This document shows, piece after piece, positions 8,472-15,876 of a stretch of DNA of 64,000 nucleotides. A program made the position numbers and the translations under genes. Every line of letters begins with the position of its first letter. Positions within the stretch are counted from its first letter, which is position 1. Below the pieces are notes generated by a model that made no database searches, was not told where the DNA came from, and was given only the letters and a program-made list of their open reading frames with translations. Source of the DNA: Mycobacterium sp. URHB0044 (GTDB lineage: Bacteria > Actinomycetota > Actinomycetes > Mycobacteriales > Mycobacteriaceae); NCBI RefSeq assembly GCF_000620625.1, contig NZ_JIAW01000020.1:90070-154069 (forward strand), written 5' to 3'.

Positions 8472-10639
8472 GCGTGCTCGACGGCTTCTTCTCCACGTGG
8501 TCGAACGCGAAGGCCACCTTCGGTGAGGGCACCCCGCAAACCGGTGATCAGTTCGATGGCAGCCCCGCACTCAGTGAGGCGCAGTCCACACTCGATTCGG
8601 CGGCGCCCGGGTCGTGGTGGACCGGTGGCGCGGCGTCCGCCTATGGAGCGGCGAATACCAACCATCAGCGGGTGATCGGCGAGATCGGCGCGCTGGACAA
8701 GACCCTCGCCGCCCAGGTCAACAAATCCGCCGAGGTGGTCGCGAACGGCCGCACCCAACTCGACGCCGTGCGGCAGTGGGTCGTCGACGCCGCAGCGAGC
8801 GTTCCGCCCGGCAAGAACCGCGACCAGCTGCTGCTGCCGATCGCGAATAAGGGCGTCGGTGACGTCATGGGCATCGTCCAGAAGACCAACAGCGAGCTCG
8901 GGACTATCGGCAACACGATCCAGGGCCTAACGGGCAAGTACGACAAGCTCGCCGGTGAGACGTTCACGCCGAAGGAGGACAAGCCGGAGATTCAGGGCGT
9001 CAAGGGTGACGAGGAGAATAAGGACGAGGCCGAGAAGCGCGCCGAGGAAGACGTCAAGAAGACGCTAGCGGGCGATCCGGCGGCTGCCGCACGCGTCGAT
9101 GAGGTCCTACGCGGAGTCAAACCCTACGAGACCTTGTCCCCAGAGGAAGCGGCCTATCTGCACCAGATGCAGGTGCAGCAGAAGGACATGTCCATCCAGG
9201 ACATTCACGCCGCAGAGCAGAAATTGGGCGATCACAAGAACGTGATCGGCGACTCGTGGCAATTGATGAGCAACGACGACGTCAAATACGACGATCCCGA
9301 CCACCCTGGACAGCAGATCACCGGAAGTCGCGACCAACTTCCCGAACACGTCAAGACCATGATGACGCTGGGAACCATCGCGGACGATTTCAACCGGACG
9401 GGCGAGACCGAGGTCAGGGACATGTCGCAGATCCTCAAGGACGGCAGGGTCGAACTGCAGACCGGCACAGAAGTCGACCGCGGGATGATCGAACTGTCAG
9501 ATCGGTTGATGGACAACCCATCCCCCACCAACGAGCAAGCAGTTCGCGACATCTTTGATTCCGCGGGACGCGACCATCAGATCATTACCGACCAGCTGCT
9601 CGGACGGAATGAGGGTGGCCGGGACGGCTTCCTCGAGGACATCAATTCAATGGACTGGCGCGACGACGGCAAGTCGGCAGGCAACCTCTTCAATTGGACA
9701 AACGAAGCGGTAGGGACTCCGGAGGCCGGTATCGCCTCACAAGCGGCCGAGCAGTACGCGGAATACATCGGCAAGCATCCGGAACTGCTTCACATGCCCG
9801 GCCTCGGCGCCGATCAGACCCTAGGTCAATACAATCCCGAGCTTGTCAAGGCCTACGCTCACGGTCTCACCCCGTACATGGCGGACATTGCAAGCGTCAG
9901 TGGTGGCGCTGCCGACGATTTCGAACCGCTCGAGTCCGATTCCACGCGTCCCCTTGCCAAGAACATCTTCGCCGTACTGGGAACCGACGTCGCCGCATAT
10001 CGCGAGTTCAATACGGCGGCCAACAAACTCGCGCTCGAAAACAGCTACGAGTGGGCGAACGCCGTAAAGGACCACGAACAGGTATTCGCCAATGACGAGA
10101 GAATGAGTGCAGCAGCGACACTGAAGGGACTCATCGATCACGGCACCGCAGAAGGCTTGGCGGCCATAGGCATGCATCAAGATCAAATGATTGATCTGAA
10201 GAAATCTGTATACAGCGAAGCCGTGGGTGCCTTGTCCGCGGCCGGGGGCCCCTACGGCAAGGCCATCGGCATGTTCGGCGGCGCCCTCGGGGACAGCTTC
10301 TTTGGCAACGGCTCTGACATTTCCGGAGACGTGAAACCAATGTTCGCAGACGAGTCAGCACGTTTCGCGACCAACGCGCTCCTGGCGGTCGGTGTCGACG
10401 TTCCGGGAACCGACAAGTACCTAGTCCCGAATAAGGACATGTTCGGCAACGTCATCTTGGATGAGGCCGGACAACCCACGACTCGCCTCGGCAACCTCGC
10501 GGAACTCCGGAAGATCAACCTCAGCATGACCGACGACGCGTACGGAGGCCTCCTGAATCAAAAGATCGAGGAGATCGTTGGCGTCGGCCGCAATCCCGCT
10601 GGCCCGTTCGGGGATCAGTATGAGGACGTCACGCGGTGA
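8468..10639 (+). CDS. Large WXG-type putative ESX substrate (TPR-repeat-region/EspA-like family)
   Basis: A protein of 723 aa. The N-terminal 100 residues look like a helical WXG100-type hairpin with a central WWTGGAASAYG turn. This is followed by a long acidic, charged region (about residues 170-270) and a helical C-terminal domain with little hydrophobic character. There is no Sec signal. The architecture resembles large mycobacterial alanine/glycine-rich proteins near ESX loci (the Rv0025/Rv0026-like group), so type VII secretion is plausible. It starts at GTG 8468. Toward the 3' end base composition is visibly more AT-rich than the flanking core genes, suggesting later acquisition. It is coupled (GTGA) to a lipoprotein gene. 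Confidence 0.55.
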   Translation: MSVLDGFFSTWSNAKATFGEGTPQTGDQFDGSPALSEAQSTLDSAAPGSWWTGGAASAYGAANTNHQRVIGEIGALDKTLAAQVNKSAEVVANGRTQLDAVRQWVVDAAASVPPGKNRDQLLLPIANKGVGDVMGIVQKTNSELGTIGNTIQGLTGKYDKLAGETFTPKEDKPEIQGVKGDEENKDEAEKRAEEDVKKTLAGDPAAAARVDEVLRGVKPYETLSPEEAAYLHQMQVQQKDMSIQDIHAAEQKLGDHKNVIGDSWQLMSNDDVKYDDPDHPGQQITGSRDQLPEHVKTMMTLGTIADDFNRTGETEVRDMSQILKDGRVELQTGTEVDRGMIELSDRLMDNPSPTNEQAVRDIFDSAGRDHQIITDQLLGRNEGGRDGFLEDINSMDWRDDGKSAGNLFNWTNEAVGTPEAGIASQAAEQYAEYIGKHPELLHMPGLGADQTLGQYNPELVKAYAHGLTPYMADIASVSGGAADDFEPLESDSTRPLAKNIFAVLGTDVAAYREFNTAANKLALENSYEWANAVKDHEQVFANDERMSAAATLKGLIDHGTAEGLAAIGMHQDQMIDLKKSVYSEAVGALSAAGGPYGKAIGMFGGALGDSFFGNGSDISGDVKPMFADESARFATNALLAVGVDVPGTDKYLVPNKDMFGNVILDEAGQPTTRLGNLAELRKINLSMTDDAYGGLLNQKIEEIVGVGRNPAGPFGDQYEDVTR

Positions 10640-11451
10640 TCGGTCGCGCGGGCCTGAGCCTGTTAGCAACGGTCGCGATCGCCGTTTCGTCGGCCGCGTG
10701 TACCTCCAGAGGCGACGCGGCGAGCATCGATCGTTCGAGCGGTCCTTTGGCGGAGCAGAGCTACCAATGGTCCGCGGGCCCCGACGTCGATCTCACAGCA
10801 GGGCCTGCAGTCCCCATCCGCGCTTATATCGAGTCGAGGCTGGATGCTCAGACGATGGGCAATCTCGACTACGCATATCCCGGCTTCGATCGAGCTGTAG
10901 CCCCGGTGACCGACGACGACCGTGGTGACATCCTGAAGAACAATCTGCGACCGGACGTCGACCGCGGACCAGTCGAGAAGCCACCGGTAGGTGACAACCT
11001 CTTCAGAATTCAAGTCGTGACCCGTGCCGGCGCGACGGCCACTGCCACGCTCTGCAACTACCGCTATCGCACGGCGCTCGAAAACGACAACGGGTCCTTC
11101 TCCAGTGTCGCAAGCACTTTCCGCAACGACGACGGCATCGACGCCATGCGTCTCACACTTACTGCGCCGTCGAACGGGGAAAGTCAGCTGCCCCGACAAG
11201 CTGGCCCTGCAGTCGCGCCGACAGTCGACGTCTTCGGGTCTTGGCAGATCAGCAGCTTTCTTACTTCGTGGTTTGATTCGGACTCGCAATTCGCGGCAGC
11301 GTGGCCGACGTACGAGGCCGACTTAGCGAAGTGCGTAGCCGAAGCCCCTGATCCACCGGACCGACGAGCGTTCCTCATCGACGGCCAGCATCCGCGGAGC
11401 GCCTTTCCCACGTCTCCCCCAATGCCCGGCTGGCCGGAACCATCCAAGTAA
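10636..11451 (+). CDS. Putative lipoprotein paired with the WXG-type protein
   Basis: A protein of 271 aa starting at the GTG overlapping the preceding stop. The N-terminus has a hydrophobic signal sequence and a lipobox-like SSAAC near residue 22, predicting lipidation and surface anchoring. The rest is soluble and has no domain I recognise. The overlap with the large WXG-type gene suggests the two are made together and may act together, for example as a secreted effector with its surface or immunity partner. That role is inference. Confidence 0.6.
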   Translation: MIGRAGLSLLATVAIAVSSAACTSRGDAASIDRSSGPLAEQSYQWSAGPDVDLTAGPAVPIRAYIESRLDAQTMGNLDYAYPGFDRAVAPVTDDDRGDILKNNLRPDVDRGPVEKPPVGDNLFRIQVVTRAGATATATLCNYRYRTALENDNGSFSSVASTFRNDDGIDAMRLTLTAPSNGESQLPRQAGPAVAPTVDVFGSWQISSFLTSWFDSDSQFAAAWPTYEADLAKCVAEAPDPPDRRAFLIDGQHPRSAFPTSPPMPGWPEPSK

Positions 11452-11475
11452 CAATGTCGTGCCAAACTACTAAGC

Positions 11476-11844
11476 ATGCCTAACTTACGTGACGAGGGTC
11501 TGCAGGTCTTCCGCGAGTTGCTGCCCGGGACACTTCCCGACGGCGACGTCGACTTCGGCAGTGGCTTCGCCTCCGAGCTGATGGAAATGGGCGTCGAGAG
11601 CGTGTTCGGCAGGCTCTGGGCACGCGACGGGCTGACTCGGCGCGACCGCAGCCTCGTCACGCTCGGCATCCTCATCGCGCTGCGGGCCACCGACGAGTTG
11701 AAGTCCCACTTCCAGATCGCCCGCAACAACGGCTTGACCGACGACGAACTCGCCGAGGTCATCTACCACGCCAGCGGCTACGCGGGCTTCCCCGCGGCGA
11801 ACACCGCGAAGAACGTGGCGGTCGAGGCGCTCGGCACGAAGTGA
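11476..11844 (+). CDS. Carboxymuconolactone decarboxylase family protein
   Basis: A protein of 122 aa, about the size of a single CMD domain. The typical core is present: LTRRDRSLVTLG followed by ELKSHFQIARNNGLTDDEL and the helix AEVIYHASGYAGFP. The usual CxxC of AhpD-like members is absent, and ELKSH places a His where CMD enzymes carry theirs, so this is the decarboxylase-like subgroup rather than a peroxidase. It may form a small oligomeric enzyme of aromatic or stress metabolism. The substrate is unknown. Confidence 0.8.
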   Translation: MPNLRDEGLQVFRELLPGTLPDGDVDFGSGFASELMEMGVESVFGRLWARDGLTRRDRSLVTLGILIALRATDELKSHFQIARNNGLTDDELAEVIYHASGYAGFPAANTAKNVAVEALGTK

Positions 11845-11881
11845 CCGTTTAGCGCTGCGCCACAGGGGCAATGGCTCAGAT

Positions 11882-12760
11882 GTGCCCCTCGCGCCGATAC
11901 GCCATCTGAGAGCCACCGTCGATGGAATCGACACCTTCTATCGGGAAGCCGGACCAGCCGACGGTCCCGTCGTGCTTCTGCCGCACGGCTATCCGGCATC
12001 CTCGTACGTGTACCGCAACCTCATGGCCGCGCTCGGCGGGCGATACCGCCTCGTCGCCCCCGACCTACCCGGATTTGGTTACAGCGCAACGCCTTCGCCA
12101 TCGGACTTCGGCTACACCTTCGACGCGTACGCCGCATTCCTGCAGTCGTTCGTCGACGGGCTGAAGTTGGACCGCTACGTCATCTGGCTGCACGACTACG
12201 GTTCGCAGTTCGGCTTCCGTCTCGCCCTGCACGCACCCGAGCGCGTCGCCGGCCTCGTCATCCAGAACGGTGACATCTACGAGGATGCCTTCGGCCCCAA
12301 GTACGACTTCCTCAAGGAGTCGTGGAACAACCCGGGCCCCGACGCCCGCCGCAAGATCGCCGAGCACGTCACGCTGAGGGGCTTCGAAAGCGAGTTCCGC
12401 GGCGAGCTGCCCGACGACGTCGCCGACCGCATCAGCCCCGACCTGTGGACGCTGCACTGGACGCTGATGTCGACGCCGGAGCGCATCGCCAACCTCATCC
12501 ACCTGCTGGAGGACCAGCCGAACACCCTCGAGTGGTTCGGCAAGGAGCAGGCCTACCTCCGCGAGCACCAACCGCCAACGCTGATCGTGTGGGGACCCCA
12601 CGACGCCTACATGCCCGAGAAGTCGGCGCAGGCCTACCGTCGCGACCTTCCCAACGCCCCGATCCACCTACTCGGTGGCGGGCACTGGCTGCTGGAAACG
12701 CATCTCGACGAAGTCGTGCCGTTGGTCGACGACTTCCTGTCGACGGTGTACGCACGGTGA
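11882..12760 (+). CDS. Alpha/beta hydrolase of the haloalkane dehalogenase/epoxide hydrolase type
   Basis: A protein of 292 aa. The nucleophile elbow is LHDYGSQ with Asp at residue 105 instead of Ser, as in haloalkane dehalogenases and epoxide hydrolases. The oxyanion segment is PHGYPAS near residue 34. The acid lies in the WGPHDAYMP region and the catalytic His in GGGHWLLETH near the C-terminus. Two ATGs just upstream are out of frame, so the GTG at 11882 is taken as the start. It may act on small halogenated or epoxide substrates; specificity cannot be read. Confidence 0.8.
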   Translation: MPLAPIRHLRATVDGIDTFYREAGPADGPVVLLPHGYPASSYVYRNLMAALGGRYRLVAPDLPGFGYSATPSPSDFGYTFDAYAAFLQSFVDGLKLDRYVIWLHDYGSQFGFRLALHAPERVAGLVIQNGDIYEDAFGPKYDFLKESWNNPGPDARRKIAEHVTLRGFESEFRGELPDDVADRISPDLWTLHWTLMSTPERIANLIHLLEDQPNTLEWFGKEQAYLREHQPPTLIVWGPHDAYMPEKSAQAYRRDLPNAPIHLLGGGHWLLETHLDEVVPLVDDFLSTVYAR

Positions 12761-12849
12761 AACCGCCTCGAAGGTGCGAAGAGTGTTCACCGATCGCGGC
12801 GTGTCGTGCAGCAGACGCGCACGCACGCGCAAGGGAAGAGGGAAGTGAG

Positions 12850-12922
12850 AGCCGCCTAGGAGAATCGAACTCCTGACCTTCTCATTACGAGTGAGACGCT
12901 CTACCGACTGAGCTAAGGCGGC
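12850..12922 (-). tRNA. tRNA-Thr (anticodon CGT)
   Basis: The minus strand folds into a 73-nt cloverleaf. The acceptor stem GCCGCCT pairs with AGGCGGC, the D-arm starts TAGCTCAGTCGGTAGAG, the anticodon stem TCTCA/TGAGA holds the loop CTCGTAA with anticodon CGT, and the T-arm contains GGTTCGATTC-type sequence. CCA is not encoded. It sits between the hydrolase gene and holB. Confidence 0.95.
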
Positions 12923-12988
12923 GTGCCCGCGCCTGAGTGCGGGCGGGACGAGTCTACGGCAGGCCTAGGCGCGCGCCCAAGTTGCCGG

Positions 12989-14200
12989 CTATGAGCGACG
13001 CAGGGCCTGCCCCAGGGTCGCGACCATGGCGTCGACCGCGAACTTCGGCTTCACGTTGACGGCGAGCGCCTCCCGGCACTCCAGCACCGCCTCGATGCAC
13101 CGCAGCAGCCGGTCCGGTGGCACCACCGCCGCCATCGAGGCGACCTTGTCGGCCATGTCGGGATGGTTGGGCTGCACCTGCCCGGCACCCGCCGAGACCA
13201 GCAGCGCGTCGCGGAAGTAGGTGGCCAGATCGATCAGCGCGCGGTCGAGGGCGTCGCGGGACGCCCTGGTGTGGCGTGATTTCTGTCTCTTCTCAAGGTC
13301 TTTCAACGCGCCCGTCGCGCCGCGCAGCGCACCGGCGGTGCCCTTGCCCGTGCCGCCGGCACCGAGGGCGGTGCGGAGCTCCTCGGTCTCGCTTTCGTTG
13401 CGGTCGCCGGTCAGCGCCTTGGCCTCGGCCTCGGCGGTGGCAACCAGCTCCTCGGCCGCGGCGTAGGCCCGGGACGGCGTCGCCGCGTCGCGCGCCAGGC
13501 CCAGCGCCCGCTCCCTGCGCGTCCGCGCCTGCTCGTCGGTCGCGAGCCGTCGCGCCCGGCCCACGTGACCCCCGCTGACCGACGCCGCCCACCGGGCGTC
13601 CGCTTCCGACAGGCCGTCGGTGTCGACGAGCACCTGCGCGATCGCGTCCACTCGGGGCGTTACCAACGCGACGTGCCGGCAGCGCGACCGCAGGGTGATC
13701 GAGATGTCCTCCGGATCCACCGACGGCGCACACAGCAGGAACACCGTCGAGGGTGGCGGCTCCTCGACCACCTTGAGCAGCGCATTCGCCGCGCCCTCGG
13801 TCAACCGGTCGGCGTCTTCGACCAACACGATCTGCCAGCGCCCGGTGCCCGGCCGGCGCGAGGCGATCTGCACGATGTTGCGCATCTCGCCCACCCCGAT
13901 CGAGAGGCCCTCGGGAATGATGCGCCGCACGTCGCCGTGAGTGCCTGCCATGGTCGTCGTGCAGGCGCGGCACTCCCCACAGCCCGGCACGCCGTCCGAC
14001 GTGCATTGCAGCGCCGCCGCGAAGCACAGCGCGGCAATCGAACGTCCCGACCCCGGCGGGCCCGTGATCAACCAGGCGTGCGTCATGATCCCGGTAGCCA
14101 TGGCACTGTGAGTGGAATCACCGCGGGCCGCCGTCGCCGCGGCCACCAACTCCGCTTCGACGGCGTCCTGGCCCACCAGACGCGAGAACACACCGCTCAT
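12989..14200 (-). CDS. holB: DNA polymerase III delta' subunit (clamp loader)
   Basis: A protein of 403 aa. It has the AAA+ clamp-loader N-terminus: Walker A is replaced by GPPGSGRS near residue 49, which has Arg in place of the catalytic Lys. A four-Cys zinc module follows at about residues 70-85 (CTSDGVPGCGECRAC), then the VEDADRLTEGAANALLKVVEEPP sensor region and the Ser-Arg-Cys arginine-finger motif (RSRC). It cooperates with tau/gamma and delta to load the beta clamp. It corresponds to Rv3644c by position. Confidence 0.92.
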   Translation of the reverse strand: MSGVFSRLVGQDAVEAELVAAATAARGDSTHSAMATGIMTHAWLITGPPGSGRSIAALCFAAALQCTSDGVPGCGECRACTTTMAGTHGDVRRIIPEGLSIGVGEMRNIVQIASRRPGTGRWQIVLVEDADRLTEGAANALLKVVEEPPPSTVFLLCAPSVDPEDISITLRSRCRHVALVTPRVDAIAQVLVDTDGLSEADARWAASVSGGHVGRARRLATDEQARTRRERALGLARDAATPSRAYAAAEELVATAEAEAKALTGDRNESETEELRTALGAGGTGKGTAGALRGATGALKDLEKRQKSRHTRASRDALDRALIDLATYFRDALLVSAGAGQVQPNHPDMADKVASMAAVVPPDRLLRCIEAVLECREALAVNVKPKFAVDAMVATLGQALRRS

Positions 14201-14280
14201 CGGGACTCAACACTAGTGGCGAACCCGACACGACCTTTCAGACAGCGGCGCTAAGCGTCGCCGTCTCCCGATACGGTTGT

Positions 14281-15876
14281 GTGGTGACCGAAGCGATACC
14301 GATTGGGCGAATCAGCGCATTCGTCCGTTGGGTCGCGCGTACGCCGTGGCCGGTGTTCACCCTCGGCATGGTGCAGTCCGACATCATCGGGGCGCTGTTC
14401 GTCCTGGGCTTCCTGCGCTTCGGGTTGCCACCGGAGGACCGCATCCAGCTGCAGGACCTGCCCGCGTTCAACCTGGCCATGTTCCTCGGCTACCTGTTCG
14501 TCTCCTTCACCGTCCTGGCGTGGCTGAGCCTGCGCCTGCTGCTGCCGGTGATTCGCTGGCAGCGCCGCGACACGCTGCTGCGCGACGGCGACCCGGCACT
14601 CACCGAGTTGGCCAGGGCCCGGGCGCTGAAGATGCCCTTCTACCGGTCGGTGATCAACGTCGCGAACTGGTGCCTTGGCGGCGTCGTGTTCATCGTCGCT
14701 AGCTGGCCGGTCGCCAGCCGCTCGGCGCCGGTCGTCGCGGTGGCAGTCGGGCTGGGAGCTACCGCCACGGCGATCATCGGCTACCTGCAGTCCGAGCGCG
14801 TGCTGCGCCCGGTCGCGGTCGCGGCGCTGCGAGGCGGCGTGCCCGAGGGCTTCCGGGCGCCCGGCGTCATCCAGCGCCAGGTGCTGACGTGGGTGCTGTC
14901 CACCGGCGTGCCGATCCTGACCATCGTGCTGGCGCTGGTGGCCAGCAAGTTCGAGATCCTGACCGCACCGGCCGAACGCCTCAACACGCCCATCCTGCTG
15001 CTGGCCATCGCCGCGCTGGTGATCGGGCTGGCGGGCACGGTGCTCGTCGCCATGTCCATCGCCGACCCGCTGCGCCAGCTGCGCTGGGCGCTGGGTGAGG
15101 TGCAGCGCGGCAACTACAACGCCCACATGCAGATCTACGACGCGAGCGAGCTCGGGTTGCTGCAGGCCGGGTTCAACGACATGGTCCGCGACCTCGCCGA
15201 GCGGCAACGCCTGCGGGACCTGTTCGGCCGCTACGTCGGTGAGGACGTCGCGCGTCGCGCGCTCGAGCGCGGAACCGAACTCGGCGGCCAGGAGCGCGAC
15301 GTCGCCGTGCTGTTCGTCGACCTGGTTGGCTCGACGCAACTCGCGTCGAAGATCCCGGCGTCCGAGGTGGTGAACCTGCTCAACGAGTTCTTCCGCGTCA
15401 TCGTCGACACCGTCAACCGGCACGGCGGATTCGTCAACAAGTTCCAGGGTGACGCGGCGCTCGCCATCTTCGGGGCGCCCATCGAGCACCCGGACGCGTC
15501 GGGCGCCGCGCTGGCGGCTTCACGCGAGCTGCACGACGAACTGATCGAGGTGTTGGGCCAGACGGAGTTCGGCATCGGCGTCTCCGCGGGCCGTGCCATC
15601 GCCGGGCACATCGGCGCGCAGGCTCGCTTCGAGTACACCGTGATCGGAGACCCGGTCAACGAGGCCGCCCGACTGACGGAGCTGGCCAAACTGGAGCAGG
15701 GCCACGTGCTCGCGTCCGCGATCGCAGTCAGCGGCGCGCTGGATGCCGAAGCGCTGTGCTGGGACGTCGGCGAGATCGTCGAACTGCGCGGCCGCATCGC
15801 CCCCACCCAGTTGGCGCGGCCGGTGAATCTCGTTTCGCCCGACCGGGTTCCGAGCGAGTTGCAGCGCGAGAGCTAG
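14281..15876 (+). CDS. Membrane adenylate cyclase with HAMP domain (Rv3645-like)
   Basis: A protein of 531 aa. Six hydrophobic helices occupy about residues 15-270, then a HAMP linker (about 260-315), then a class III nucleotide cyclase domain (about 335-500). Metal-binding Asp residues are in FVDLVGST and FQGDAALAIFGAP. It makes cAMP at the membrane; in M. tuberculosis the orthologue is a major cyclase linked to fatty-acid signalling. With the crp gene about 36 kb away, this window holds both maker and receptor of cAMP. GTG 14281 or 14284 may be the start. Its stop overlaps that of topA in a shared CTAG. Confidence 0.9.
   Translation: MVTEAIPIGRISAFVRWVARTPWPVFTLGMVQSDIIGALFVLGFLRFGLPPEDRIQLQDLPAFNLAMFLGYLFVSFTVLAWLSLRLLLPVIRWQRRDTLLRDGDPALTELARARALKMPFYRSVINVANWCLGGVVFIVASWPVASRSAPVVAVAVGLGATATAIIGYLQSERVLRPVAVAALRGGVPEGFRAPGVIQRQVLTWVLSTGVPILTIVLALVASKFEILTAPAERLNTPILLLAIAALVIGLAGTVLVAMSIADPLRQLRWALGEVQRGNYNAHMQIYDASELGLLQAGFNDMVRDLAERQRLRDLFGRYVGEDVARRALERGTELGGQERDVAVLFVDLVGSTQLASKIPASEVVNLLNEFFRVIVDTVNRHGGFVNKFQGDAALAIFGAPIEHPDASGAALAASRELHDELIEVLGQTEFGIGVSAGRAIAGHIGAQARFEYTVIGDPVNEAARLTELAKLEQGHVLASAIAVSGALDAEALCWDVGEIVELRGRIAPTQLARPVNLVSPDRVPSELQRES

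Noticed and set aside
5652..8570. A 972-codon minus-strand frame fusing the epimerase with a long Arg/Gln-rich extension
   Set aside because: The extension is antisense to the membrane-protein gene and is a high-GC shadow; the epimerase N-terminal Rossmann motif begins right after GTG 6587.
14251..15489. Long minus-strand frame opposite the adenylate cyclase
   Set aside because: It is His/Gln/Arg-rich with no domain, mirrors the cyclase codons, and lies fully antisense to a clear family member.
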